Shown piece by piece: positions 1 to 7,338 of a DNA stretch of 64,000 nt; positions within the stretch are counted from its first letter, which is position 1; each line of letters starts with the position of its first letter. Source of the DNA: an uncultured Anaerolineales bacterium (GTDB lineage Bacteria; Chloroflexota; Anaerolineae; Aggregatilineales; Aggregatilineaceae); NCBI GenBank assembly GCA_937135955.1, contig CAKZOB010000029.1, forward strand, positions 27,467-91,466, in the 5' to 3' direction. The notes under the pieces are model-generated. The model saw nothing but the letters and a program-made list of their open reading frames with translations. It had not been told where the DNA came from and did no database searches. A program made the position numbers and the translations under genes.

Positions 1-2749
1 AGCGCGTCGCCAGTTCGGTGAAGCGCAGTACCCCGGCGAACTCCAGCGCCTTGACCGCGGGCACGTTCAGCGAGTTGCCCAGCGCTTCGCGTACGGTCTT
101 GGGGCCGTGATAAAGCCGGTCGTAGTTAACCGGCACGTAGTTGTTGCCGAAGTCGGTGCGCACGTCCCACAGCACGCTGGCCGGAGTCAGGTAGCGGCCC
201 TGTTCGTCTGGCAGGAAAGCCGTCAGGTAGACGAAGGGTTTGATCGCCGAGCCGGGCTGCTGGGCCGTGAAGGCGATGTTCACCTGCCCGTCAATCTGCT
301 CGTTGCGATAGTCAGCGCTGCCAACCATCGCCAGCACTGCGCCATTCCTGGTGTTCAGCACCACTACCGAGGCATTGGTGGCGTTGATGCCGCGGGCCTG
401 CAACGACCCTAGCTGACTGGCAACGGCGCGCTCGGCGATGGTCTGGATGTTCTCATCCAGGGTGGTGTAGACACGGTAGCCGGCGCTGTAGATCGCCTGC
501 GGCCCGTATGTCTCCTCAAGCTGTTGCCAGACGTAGTTGACGAAGTGCGGATGAATGAATTCGTTGGCCGGTGGGGTGAAGGTCTTGGTCTCCACCAGGG
601 CCAGCTCCAGCGTCAGTTCCTGCGGCTCCGGCATATTAGGCGTGGTGTAGTAGTACAGCACTGAACCGTCCGGCTGCTGCCGTTCGATGATGCACAGCGA
701 TCCACCACGCGGCACACCCCACTGCGTGACGTCGTCGTGCTGAATGGCGATGCAGCCAGTCCCGTTGGCTTCGGCCATCAGGTGCAGCACCGTGTGCATG
801 CGCTGGATGGCCGCCTCGCGGTTGACGACCGGATCGTAGGTCGCCGGGGATTGTGGCAGACCGGCCAGGAAAGCGGCCTCGACTGGATTCAGGTCGCTGG
901 CCGGTTTGTCGAAGTACGTCTGCGCGGCGGCTTCGATGCCATAGGCGAAGTTACCGTAGAAAATCTCGTTGAGATAGATCTCCAAAATCTCGTTCTTGGT
1001 ATATTTGCGCCGAATTTCCGAGGCGACGATGACCTCGACGATCTTGCGTTCAGCGGTGCGCTGATAGGCGAACTCGGTTTCCAGCACCAGCGCGCGCGCC
1101 AGTTGCTGCGTGATGGTGCTGGCACCCGAAACGGTGCTGCCCGCGCGCAGGTTCTGCACCGCTGCGCGCACGATCGCCAGCACACTGAAGCCGGGGTCGG
1201 AGTAAAAAGTCTCGTTTTCGGTGGAGATGGTCGCGTGAATCAGCCAGGGCGAAATCTGTTCGAGCGGCACCTCTTTGCGCAGGCCGGTATCGGGGTTGTT
1301 GAACTCGGCCAACGTCGCGCCCTGTGCGTTGAGGATCAGCGTCGTCTCGAAAGACGAAGCGCGAGTGCGCAAGGAGTCCACCGCTTCGGCATATTGATCT
1401 ACTTTGTACAGGTAGTAGCCGATGATCAGCAGCAAGATTACCAGGGCCAGCGCCATACTGCCGATGGTGCCGAAAACACTAAAGCGAATGGCCCAGCGCA
1501 CATAGGTGTTGCGATTGCGGGCGATGCCAAGGGCTGCACTGTAGTCTGGTTGCGGGAAGCCCCCCAGCGGCGGCTTAGGCGGGGCGGGGGCCTCCTGAGT
1601 GGCCCGCTTGTCTGCCAGGTCGGCCCCTCGTCCACCCCGCACAATGGTTACCTCGGCGTCGAGCGGGTGTCCGTGCACCAGGGTCTGCTCGCCAGGGGCG
1701 AGATCGGCTGCCCCCAGCGGACCGCGCGGATGAGTGATCACATTCGCAGCGGCGGCGTCCACTTCGCGCGACTTGGGCAGCGTTGGCGCTTCGGAGCGGC
1801 GCACAGGTTCCAGGAAGGGCGTGTTGGGCGAGACGAGCGTCGCGCCAGGGTCTTCCAGCGGGACGCGCTGCGGCAAGGGGGCGCTATCTTCGGCCTCTTC
1901 CACTTCGAGCGAATCCAGCGTGACTTCGTCGCCCGTCAGCCCTGCTGCCGCCTCGACGGCGACCTGCTGCACACCCGTCTCTGTGCGGATGGCGCTACCA
2001 CGGACGCGCTGAGCATAGCCCGGCGGATCGGCGGCGACCCAGCTTTGGCCGTCGTAGTAGTACCAGCGGTTGGATTCCAAGCCGATCATCCACCAGCGGC
2101 CCTGATCGTCCAGAATCATCAGCCCGCGCAACTCGTTCTGCAATTGTTCGCGGCTGATCTCGCCCGCGCGGTATTTCTCGCGCAGGACTTTGACCTGTTG
2201 CTCAACCTGCTCGAAGCGCTCTGCCTCGGCTGAAGGCGCAGCCGGTGCCTGAGCCGGAACCGCTGACTCAGCCGCCTCTGCAGGGGCAGGTTCGGGAGCA
2301 GGTGCGCTTTCCGCGGCAACGGGCGCGGCCTGCGGGGCCGTGACGCTTTCGACCTGTTGTTGGGTCGCGTCCGGAGCGGGTGGGGGCTCCGCGCTCTCTG
2401 CCGCGGGGACTTCCAAGATAGTTTCGTCCACGCCAGCAAGCAGTGCTTCGGCCTGAGCTTCGAGCGGCGTGTGCCAATCCGTTGCGGAAGCGGGCGCGGT
2501 CTCTGGGGGCGTCTTCGTGGTGCTGTCGGCTTCGGCGCGCGCGGTTTCGTCTGCAGCGGGGGGTTCCTGGGCTGGCGCAACGGCGTTCGGCGGTGTGAAC
2601 CAGGTCTCGACGATCACCGGGCGAGAAGAACCAGCGGGCACAGGCGGCTCATGCCATAAATCGTTCGTGGCCCTCTCTTCCGGTGCTGGGGAGACAGGCT
2701 GCTGCTGATCTGGCTCTGGCCGAGCCGGTTTCTGCTTGGAATCTTCCAC
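1..2749 (-). CDS. Class A penicillin-binding protein (glycosyltransferase/transpeptidase) with a long cytoplasmic N-terminus; 3' end cut by the window
   Basis: Bifunctional peptidoglycan synthase. Translation starts at a GTG at 2747-2749 behind a GAGGAG ribosome site and runs 916 codons to the window edge without a stop. Residues 1-230 are Pro/Ala/Glu-rich and probably disordered. A short charged helix (EKYRAGEISREQLQNEL) and a Trp/Tyr-rich patch (GRWWMIGLESNRWYYYDG) follow, resembling SHOCT-like modules. One membrane helix lies near residues 420-450. The GT51 domain starts near 466, with TENETFY (catalytic Glu kept, usual ED changed to EN) and GASTITQQLARALVL. The transpeptidase domain shows GSAIKPF (SxxK) and SLN (SxN); the KTG box would lie beyond position 1. 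Family assignment is firm. The role of the tail is not known to me. Confidence 0.93.
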   Translation of the reverse strand, partial: MEDSKQKPARPEPDQQQPVSPAPEERATNDLWHEPPVPAGSSRPVIVETWFTPPNAVAPAQEPPAADETARAEADSTTKTPPETAPASATDWHTPLEAQAEALLAGVDETILEVPAAESAEPPPAPDATQQQVESVTAPQAAPVAAESAPAPEPAPAEAAESAVPAQAPAAPSAEAERFEQVEQQVKVLREKYRAGEISREQLQNELRGLMILDDQGRWWMIGLESNRWYYYDGQSWVAADPPGYAQRVRGSAIRTETGVQQVAVEAAAGLTGDEVTLDSLEVEEAEDSAPLPQRVPLEDPGATLVSPNTPFLEPVRRSEAPTLPKSREVDAAAANVITHPRGPLGAADLAPGEQTLVHGHPLDAEVTIVRGGRGADLADKRATQEAPAPPKPPLGGFPQPDYSAALGIARNRNTYVRWAIRFSVFGTIGSMALALVILLLIIGYYLYKVDQYAEAVDSLRTRASSFETTLILNAQGATLAEFNNPDTGLRKEVPLEQISPWLIHATISTENETFYSDPGFSVLAIVRAAVQNLRAGSTVSGASTITQQLARALVLETEFAYQRTAERKIVEVIVASEIRRKYTKNEILEIYLNEIFYGNFAYGIEAAAQTYFDKPASDLNPVEAAFLAGLPQSPATYDPVVNREAAIQRMHTVLHLMAEANGTGCIAIQHDDVTQWGVPRGGSLCIIERQQPDGSVLYYYTTPNMPEPQELTLELALVETKTFTPPANEFIHPHFVNYVWQQLEETYGPQAIYSAGYRVYTTLDENIQTIAERAVASQLGSLQARGINATNASVVVLNTRNGAVLAMVGSADYRNEQIDGQVNIAFTAQQPGSAIKPFVYLTAFLPDEQGRYLTPASVLWDVRTDFGNNYVPVNYDRLYHGPKTVREALGNSLNVPAVKALEFAGVLRFTELATR

Positions 2750-2820
2750 GGCTGCGCTCCTCGACGCTTCACCGCTGCACTTTACACGATCTTACCACCA
2801 TCCCCTCACAAAGTACATTG

Positions 2821-2845
2821 CCCCACCCGCTGCGGGCGGTGGGGG
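2821..2845 (-). terminator. GC-rich hairpin downstream of the MaoC gene
   Basis: CCCCACC and GGTGGGG arms form an imperfect stem 36 bases past the stop of the MaoC-like gene. No T-run follows on the minus strand, so it may be a weak or Rho-assisted terminator, or an RNA end-stabilising structure. Confidence 0.4.
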
Positions 2846-2881
2846 ATCCATGATGGAAAAAGACGTGCCCTCACAGACTTT

Positions 2882-3367
2882 TTAGCCGGCGGCTTCGGTG
2901 CTCTCCGGCCTGCTGGCAACCAGGATCGTCCATTCGCCCTTCTGAGTCACCGTCCCGTCCTGGTTGAGCAGCTTCACGTCGAAGGTGACGAAGCCCCCGC
3001 CAGCAGCTTTCATTTCGCGCAGTTTGATCACTTTGACCTGCACGCGCACCGTATCGCCGATGAAGACAGGGGCGCGGAATTTCCATTCCAGCCCTGTGAA
3101 GGCGATCACCGTGCCATCCAGAAAGCCCATCTGGTAGGCCAGGCCGCTGGCAATGGACAGGCCCAGCAGCCCATGCGCCACGCGCCGCCCGAACTGTGTC
3201 GTCCTGGCGTAGGTTTCGTCAACGTGCATGGGGTTGAAGTCACCGGAGAGGCCAGCGAAGTTGACGATATCGCTTTCGGAGATCGTCCTGCCGCGCGTCT
3301 CCAGTTCCATGCCTTCGCTGAATTCTTCGAAGTAGAGGCCGCGCTGAGCGCGAAGCTGTTCGGTCAT
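2882..3367 (-). CDS. MaoC-like hot-dog-fold enoyl-CoA hydratase/dehydratase
   Basis: 161-residue single hot-dog protein of the MaoC/R-hydratase type, expected to hydrate enoyl-CoA substrates or dehydrate hydroxyacyl-CoAs. The signature SGDFNPMHVDETYA is present near residue 43, giving the catalytic Asp and His pair. GLLGLSIASGL and the closing beta-strands also fit the family. I chose the ATG at 3365-3367, which has AGG five bases upstream; a GTG two codons earlier (3373) is possible. No neighbouring beta-oxidation gene is present, so the substrate cannot be inferred. Length is typical for stand-alone MaoC enzymes (about 140-170). Confidence 0.88.
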   Translation of the reverse strand: MTEQLRAQRGLYFEEFSEGMELETRGRTISESDIVNFAGLSGDFNPMHVDETYARTTQFGRRVAHGLLGLSIASGLAYQMGFLDGTVIAFTGLEWKFRAPVFIGDTVRVQVKVIKLREMKAAGGGFVTFDVKLLNQDGTVTQKGEWTILVASRPESTEAAG

Positions 3368-3466
3368 ATGCACCTGCTTTCTCAGTGAGGCGAGTCATAA
3401 CGCTGGCAGCAGCAAAAACAACGCGCTGTCATTGTAACGCAGGTGGCGTCTGGGCAAAAACGCGCT

Positions 3467-4366
3467 TTAGCTGGAGAGCGGCTCTTTGAAGTCGTAGATT
3501 CCGTCGCGGCATGCCCAACGACCGTGCTCATGCGGGCAGGCGACAGTCTCACCGTCTTGGAGCAAGGGCGTGCCGCAATGGGGGCACTTGAACAGCGGAC
3601 CGTTCAGCGCTGCCGGAGGGGTGTCACCGACGGCAATGTTGCGCGTGAAGACGCTGGGCGAGAAGGGAGCAATCTGACCAGTCGGTTGCAGCCAGCGGTC
3701 GAGCGTCACCAGGGTCTGTACGGGAAGTGCTCGCTTCAGCAAGGCCAGCCGGAAGTAGGACACAGCCAGCCGTCGCTCAGTGCGGAAGCCCGCTTCGCGC
3801 AGGCAGCGTGCCATATAGGCTGGGTGAAAATCGAAGTTGAGCGGGACGAACTCGACCGGTTGCAGGTCGAAAGGATTCCACGACTGACGACGCAGCACAT
3901 AGCGCAGAATCGCCTTCAGATTGCGCTTGCTGGCATATTCCAGGATGAACGGCGCGCCAGGGGCCAGGATGGCGCGAATCTGGCGCAGGGCGGCGGGAAC
4001 ATCGGCCATGTGATGGATGACGCGCTCCATGACCGCCGCATCACAACTGCCGTCGGCCAGGGGCAGGTGATAGATGTCCGCTGCCACATACACGTAGCGT
4101 CCGTTGGCCCCCAGGCGCGCTTGCGCTTCCCTGAGCATGGTGCGCGAATAGTCCAGCACGATCACCTGTTCGAAGCCGCTCAGTTCGTTGGTCATGCGAC
4201 CAAAACCAGCGCCCAGATGAGCAACGCGCCGTCCGCCCTCTGGCAACAGGCGGTGCAGTGCGACCCGCTCGACCAAGTCTTCGTAATCGCGGCCCTGGTT
4301 TTCCCAGAAGTCGGTGCGATAGCCGGAACCCTCGTAGTCGCAGATGGGCGGAGAGGACTCGTTCAC
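3467..4366 (-). CDS. SAM-dependent methyltransferase with a C-terminal zinc-ribbon-like tail
   Basis: 299-residue class I methyltransferase. The SAM-binding glycine motif reads RRVAHLGAGFGRMT near residue 46, with His where most relatives have Asp. Further Rossmann elements are VIVLDYS and the AAVMERVIHHMADVP segment. The C-terminal 45 residues contain CPHCG and a later Cys and His (ACPHEHGRWACRDGIYDF), matching the Trm112-like/zinc-ribbon tails of methyltransferases that act on proteins, RNA or small metabolites. Start is a GTG behind GGGAGCG. No neighbour indicates the substrate. Methyltransferase is certain; target unknown. Confidence 0.85.
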   Translation of the reverse strand: MNESSPPICDYEGSGYRTDFWENQGRDYEDLVERVALHRLLPEGGRRVAHLGAGFGRMTNELSGFEQVIVLDYSRTMLREAQARLGANGRYVYVAADIYHLPLADGSCDAAVMERVIHHMADVPAALRQIRAILAPGAPFILEYASKRNLKAILRYVLRRQSWNPFDLQPVEFVPLNFDFHPAYMARCLREAGFRTERRLAVSYFRLALLKRALPVQTLVTLDRWLQPTGQIAPFSPSVFTRNIAVGDTPPAALNGPLFKCPHCGTPLLQDGETVACPHEHGRWACRDGIYDFKEPLSS

Positions 4367-4493
4367 CCGGACACGCTCCCTGTCGGATGCGACGCCATGA
4401 CAACGCTCAAGGCTTCATGATAGCGTTGGTGTTGAGGGGATGCCAGAAGAGAGGGGGCAGAAGCAAGAGGATTGCATCAAACTGCTCGCCGCT

Positions 4494-4660
4494 TTACCTC
4501 ATCCCCAGCCTCGCTGCGCTCGGCTTGCCCCCTCTCCGCGTCGGAGAAGGGGCAACGAGGCGCGCCAGCGCCGAGCGGGGGTGAGGTCAACCAGAAGATC
4601 ATACGACGTTTCCCTGAGCTTACTTCTGCCCGTGGTTCTGCTGGCTGGTTTTGATGCGAT
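4494..4660. repeat. Hairpin-forming intergenic repeat, copy 1
   Basis: About 165 bases in the 345-base gap between the methyltransferase gene and metK, repeated in the same orientation at 6291-6455 on the other side of metK. The left part (CCTCATCCCC...GCTCGGC) and the block GCCGAGCGGGGGTGAGG are inverted complements, so the RNA or ssDNA can fold. The right part ends in GGTTTTGAT. The 12-base word GGGGGCAGAAGC occurs at 4453-4464 and again at 4667-4678, bracketing the copy like a target-site duplication. It has no coding capacity I would accept. Confidence 0.7.
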
Positions 4661-4666
4661 TACCCT

Positions 4667-4700
4667 GGGGGCAGAAGCCAAAGCCATGCCCGCTGCCCCC
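4667..4700 (-). terminator. Probable metK terminator hairpin
   Basis: GGGGGCAG (4667-4674) and CTGCCCCC (4693-4700) are perfect complementary 8-base arms around an 18-base loop, 11 bases past the metK stop. No clear T-run follows on the minus strand, so efficiency is uncertain. Confidence 0.5.
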
Positions 4701-4711
4701 TTGTAGTTAAC

Positions 4712-5941
4712 CTACAGGCCGGCTTCCTTGCGCAGCAATTCGGCCTTGTCGGTGCGCTCCCAGGCCACGTTGAGGTCGTCGCGCCCAAAGTGACCGTAGG
4801 CGGCCACCTGGCGGAACTGTGGCTTGCGCAGGTCCAGGTCGCGGATGATGGCCGCCGGGCGCATGTCGAAATGCTTCTTGATCAGCGCGATGATCTCTTC
4901 GTCGGGAATGGCGGCAGTGCCGAACGTCTCGATGGAGATCGAGAGCGGATGCGCCACTCCGATCGCATACGAGACCTGCAACTCGAAGCGCGAGGCCAGG
5001 CCCGCCGCCACCACGTTCTTGGCGATGTAACGCGCCATGTACGCGCCGGAGCGATCTACTTTGGTGGCGTCTTTGCCGGAGAAGGCTCCGCCGCCATGCC
5101 GGGCAATGCCGCCGTAGGTGTCTACGATGATCTTACGTCCGGTGAGGCCCGCGTCGCCCAACGGCCCGCCGACGACGAAGCGACCGGTGGGGTTGACGTA
5201 GTACTTGGTGCGCTCGTCGAGCATATGCGGGGGGATGATCGCGCGCACCACGTGTTCCAGCACGTCCTCGCGAATCTGCTCGCTGGAGATTTCCGGCGCG
5301 TGTTGGGTGGAGATCAGCACAGTGTCCACGCGCTTGGGTTTGCCGTAAGAGTATTCGACTGTCACCTGGCTTTTGCCATCCGGACGCAGGTAGGGCATGG
5401 TGCCGTCGCGACGGACTGTCGCCAGACGGCGGGTGAGCTTGTGAGCGAGCATGATCGGCATGGGCATCAGCTCCGGTGTTTCGTCGCAGGCAAAGCCGAT
5501 CATCATGCCCTGATCCCCCGCGCCCAGGGCATTGAGGTCTTCCTCGTTCATTTCACCTAGGCGCTTCTCCAGGGCGCGATCCACACCCTGGGCGATGTCG
5601 CCGGACTGCTCCTTGATCGAGACGATCACGCCGCAGGTATCGGCATCGAAGCCAAACTTGCCGCGCGTGTAGCCGATCTCGCGCACTACATCGCGGGCGA
5701 TGGTGGCGATGTCCACGTAGGTGGAGGTGGTGATCTCGCCCATTACGACGACCAGGCCGGTGGTGACGGCGGTCTCGCAGGCTACCCGCGCCATCGGATC
5801 GTCAGCCAGGATGGCATCGAGCACAGCGTCCGAGATCTGATCGCAAATTTTGTCGGGATGTCCCTCAGTCACCGATTCCGAGGTGAAGAAAAGCTGAGGG
5901 GAAGTCATAAACGTTGTGCCATGGGTATTTTGCTTGCTCAC
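4712..5941 (-). CDS. metK: S-adenosylmethionine synthetase
   Basis: Makes S-adenosylmethionine from methionine and ATP in the cytoplasm. The 409-residue product carries the MetK signatures [20 protein letters not shown] near the N-terminus, [16 protein letters not shown] and [17 protein letters not shown] start at the GTG at 5939-5941 because AAGGAG sits five bases upstream. The open frame extends to 6022, but that stretch is the riboswitch terminator and would not be translated. An internal ATG at 5908 lacks a ribosome site. The gene is preceded by a SAM-I riboswitch and intrinsic terminator, so its own product should shut it off. Flanked by two copies of an intergenic repeat. Confidence 0.97.
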   Translation of the reverse strand: MSKQNTHGTTFMTSPQLFFTSESVTEGHPDKICDQISDAVLDAILADDPMARVACETAVTTGLVVVMGEITTSTYVDIATIARDVVREIGYTRGKFGFDADTCGVIVSIKEQSGDIAQGVDRALEKRLGEMNEEDLNALGAGDQGMMIGFACDETPELMPMPIMLAHKLTRRLATVRRDGTMPYLRPDGKSQVTVEYSYGKPKRVDTVLISTQHAPEISSEQIREDVLEHVVRAIIPPHMLDERTKYYVNPTGRFVVGGPLGDAGLTGRKIIVDTYGGIARHGGGAFSGKDATKVDRSGAYMARYIAKNVVAAGLASRFELQVSYAIGVAHPLSISIETFGTAAIPDEEIIALIKKHFDMRPAAIIRDLDLRKPQFRQVAAYGHFGRDDLNVAWERTDKAELLRKEAGL

Positions 5942-5986
5942 GGTGACTCCTTTTTGGTGTGCTAGCACCTGGCCGCCGGGGATGAG

Positions 5987-6016
5987 AAAACCCCCTGGGT
6001 ACACTCTACCAGGGGG
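5987..6016 (-). terminator. Intrinsic terminator of the metK riboswitch
   Basis: On the minus strand CCCCCTGG and CCAGGGGG form a stem around a short loop, followed directly by TTTTC. It lies between the SAM-I aptamer and the metK ribosome site, so it is the natural expression platform: SAM bound, terminator forms. A 10-base palindrome GTGCTAGCAC (5959-5968) sits between it and the start codon. Confidence 0.9.
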
Positions 6017-6070
6017 CGTCATCGCGCTCAGTCAGCCTCATGTTCAGGCGCATGAGGTCGCTGGACAACG

Positions 6071-6194
6071 CTCTCATCTTCCAGAAAACCTGACGGAATT
6101 GGCACCGTTCTCGCTCTAGCGGATCGAGCCTGAGCCGAAGCGAGAGGTTGCCGCGGCTTCACGGGGCCGGTCCCTCTGCCGCTCTGGATAAGAG
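6071..6194 (-). ncRNA. SAM-I (S-box) riboswitch aptamer
   Basis: The minus strand carries the conserved S-box blocks in order: the P1 5' strand CTCTTATC, then AGAGCGGCAGAGGGA, CCGGCCCCGTGAAGCC, CGGCAACC, GGTGCCAATTCC, and the closing P1 strand GATGAGAG, which pairs with CTCTTATC (one G-T). The SAM-contacting core sequences of the family are present. It sits in the leader of metK, the expected target. Confidence 0.95.
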
Positions 6195-6223
6195 TGTGAC
6201 CAGGTATGCGATTGTTCGTGCTT

Positions 6224-6229
6224 ATCATA
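6224..6229 (-). promoter_or_regulatory. Likely -10 box of the metK leader transcript
   Basis: TATGAT on the minus strand, about 30 bases upstream of the riboswitch aptamer. The -35 region (TGGTCA at 17-base spacing) is poor, so the call rests mainly on position. Confidence 0.4.
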
Positions 6230-6290
6230 CCACTTCTGGCACAATGTGACCAGTACCATTCGAGGGTGATTGTACCAAACGCGCCCGCCG

Positions 6291-6455
6291 TCTTACCCCG
6301 CCCCCGGCCTTGTTGCGTTCGGCTTGTTCCCTTTCCGCGTCGGAGGGGCGCGGGGCGCATCAGCGCCGAGCGGGGGTGAGGTCAATCAGAAGATCACACG
6401 CCGCTTCCCTGAGCTTACTTCTGTCTCATGATTCTGCTGGCCGGTTTTGATACTA
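6291..6455. repeat. Hairpin-forming intergenic repeat, copy 2
   Basis: Second direct copy of the element at 4494-4660, about 80-85% identical by eye. The blocks CAGCGCCGAGCGGGGGTGAG, CAGAAGATCA and TTCCCTGAGCTTACTTCTG are nearly unchanged. It lies between the metK leader and the rsmG promoter. The flanks show no convincing target duplication. Confidence 0.7.
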
Positions 6456-6472
6456 CGCCCCCGTGCGCCGTG

Positions 6473-6500
6473 TTGGATGAGCGCTGTTTCCTGCTATAAT
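6473..6500 (+). promoter_or_regulatory. Promoter of rsmG
   Basis: TTGGAT (6473-6478), 16-base spacer, TATAAT (6495-6500): close to the sigma-70/SigA consensus. A small CCTGT-TGCG-ACAGG hairpin (6505-6518) lies at the expected transcription start. Confidence 0.75.
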
Positions 6501-6544
6501 GACCCCTGTTGCGACAGGCTCTTCGCTCACCAGGATAGGGGAGG

Positions 6545-6625
6545 ATGTTTGACCCGCTTTCTGTTCAGCCAGCCGCCGCGTGTGCCCGGCGTGTCCCCCA
6601 TCTCCATCGCTCCAGCTCCCTATGA
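6545..6625 (+). CDS. Possible 26-codon leader ORF overlapping the rsmG start
   Basis: An ATG directly behind AGGGGAGG opens a 26-codon frame whose TGA overlaps the ATG of rsmG (ATGA). The rsmG ATG itself has no visible ribosome site, so translation may reach rsmG by re-initiation. The peptide is Arg/Ser/Ala-rich and resembles nothing I know. The ribosome site is unusually close to the ATG, which weakens the case. Confidence 0.35.
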   Translation: MFDPLSVQPAAACARRVPHLHRSSSL

Positions 6626-7338
6626 GTATCGGCCTGCTTGTCCGCTGTAGCCGCGAGCTTCTGGACCTGGAGCTCGGGCGCGACGTACAACGCGCGTTTG
6701 CTCTCTACGCCGAAGAACTCCTGGCCTGGAACGAGCGCATGAACCTGACGGCCATCACCGATCCCGAAGCGATCGCGATGCGCCACTTCCTGGATTCGCT
6801 CTCGGTCAAGCTGGCTGTTGCCTTCAGCCCTGGTATGCGCGTCATTGACGTAGGCACTGGGGCGGGTTTTCCTGGTCTGCCGCTGCGCCTGGTGTTCCCG
6901 TCTATCGAACTGACCCTGCTGGAAGCAACTGCCAAGAAAACGCAGTTCCTGGAACACATTACCAAGCGGCTGGGTCTGAACAACGTGCGCATCCTCAACG
7001 CCCGCGCCGAAGAGGCCGGTCAGGACCCGGCCACGCGCGAGAAGTTCGATCTGGCGCTGGCGCGGGCTGTTGCTCCTATGCCGGTGCTGGCAGAATACCT
7101 GCTACCTTTCTGCCGTGTGGGGGGGCGCTGTGTGGCACTGAAAGGCGAACACGCCGCCGCCGAAGTGCAGACTGCCGAGAATGCTCTGCGCATCCTGGGC
7201 GGGCGGCTGGTCAAGATTATTCCGGTCGAGCTACCGCTCGTGGTCGAGACACATCATCTGGTCGTCATCGAAAAGGTGGCTGCTACGCCGCCGCAATACC
7301 CGCGCCGGCCCGGCATTCCCTCGAAACGCCCCCTGTGA
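6622..7338 (+). CDS. rsmG: 16S rRNA m7G527 methyltransferase RsmG (GidB)
   Basis: Methylates N7 of G527 in 16S rRNA; its loss gives low-level streptomycin resistance in other bacteria. The 238-residue product shows LYAEELLAWNERMNLT, the helix HFLDSL and the SAM motif VIDVGTGAGFPGLPL, the standard RsmG order. The ATG at 6622 gives the normal family N-terminus; a GTG at 6580 would add 14 odd residues. The stop TGA (7336-7338) abuts the stop of recF on the other strand with no bases between them. Confidence 0.95.
   Translation: MSIGLLVRCSRELLDLELGRDVQRAFALYAEELLAWNERMNLTAITDPEAIAMRHFLDSLSVKLAVAFSPGMRVIDVGTGAGFPGLPLRLVFPSIELTLLEATAKKTQFLEHITKRLGLNNVRILNARAEEAGQDPATREKFDLALARAVAPMPVLAEYLLPFCRVGGRCVALKGEHAAAEVQTAENALRILGGRLVKIIPVELPLVVETHHLVVIEKVAATPPQYPRRPGIPSKRPL

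Noticed and set aside
737..2233. 498-codon open frame on the plus strand
   Set aside because: It lies opposite the PBP gene, whose GT51 and transpeptidase motifs are plain. The plus-strand translation has no family features and is a GC-rich antisense shadow.
4440..4706. Several 60-110 codon frames on both strands near the metK end
   Set aside because: They fall in the intergenic repeat, have no ribosome sites and no family resemblance.
5942..6022. 27 extra N-terminal codons on metK
   Set aside because: They are encoded by the riboswitch terminator hairpin; the GTG at 5941 has a strong ribosome site.
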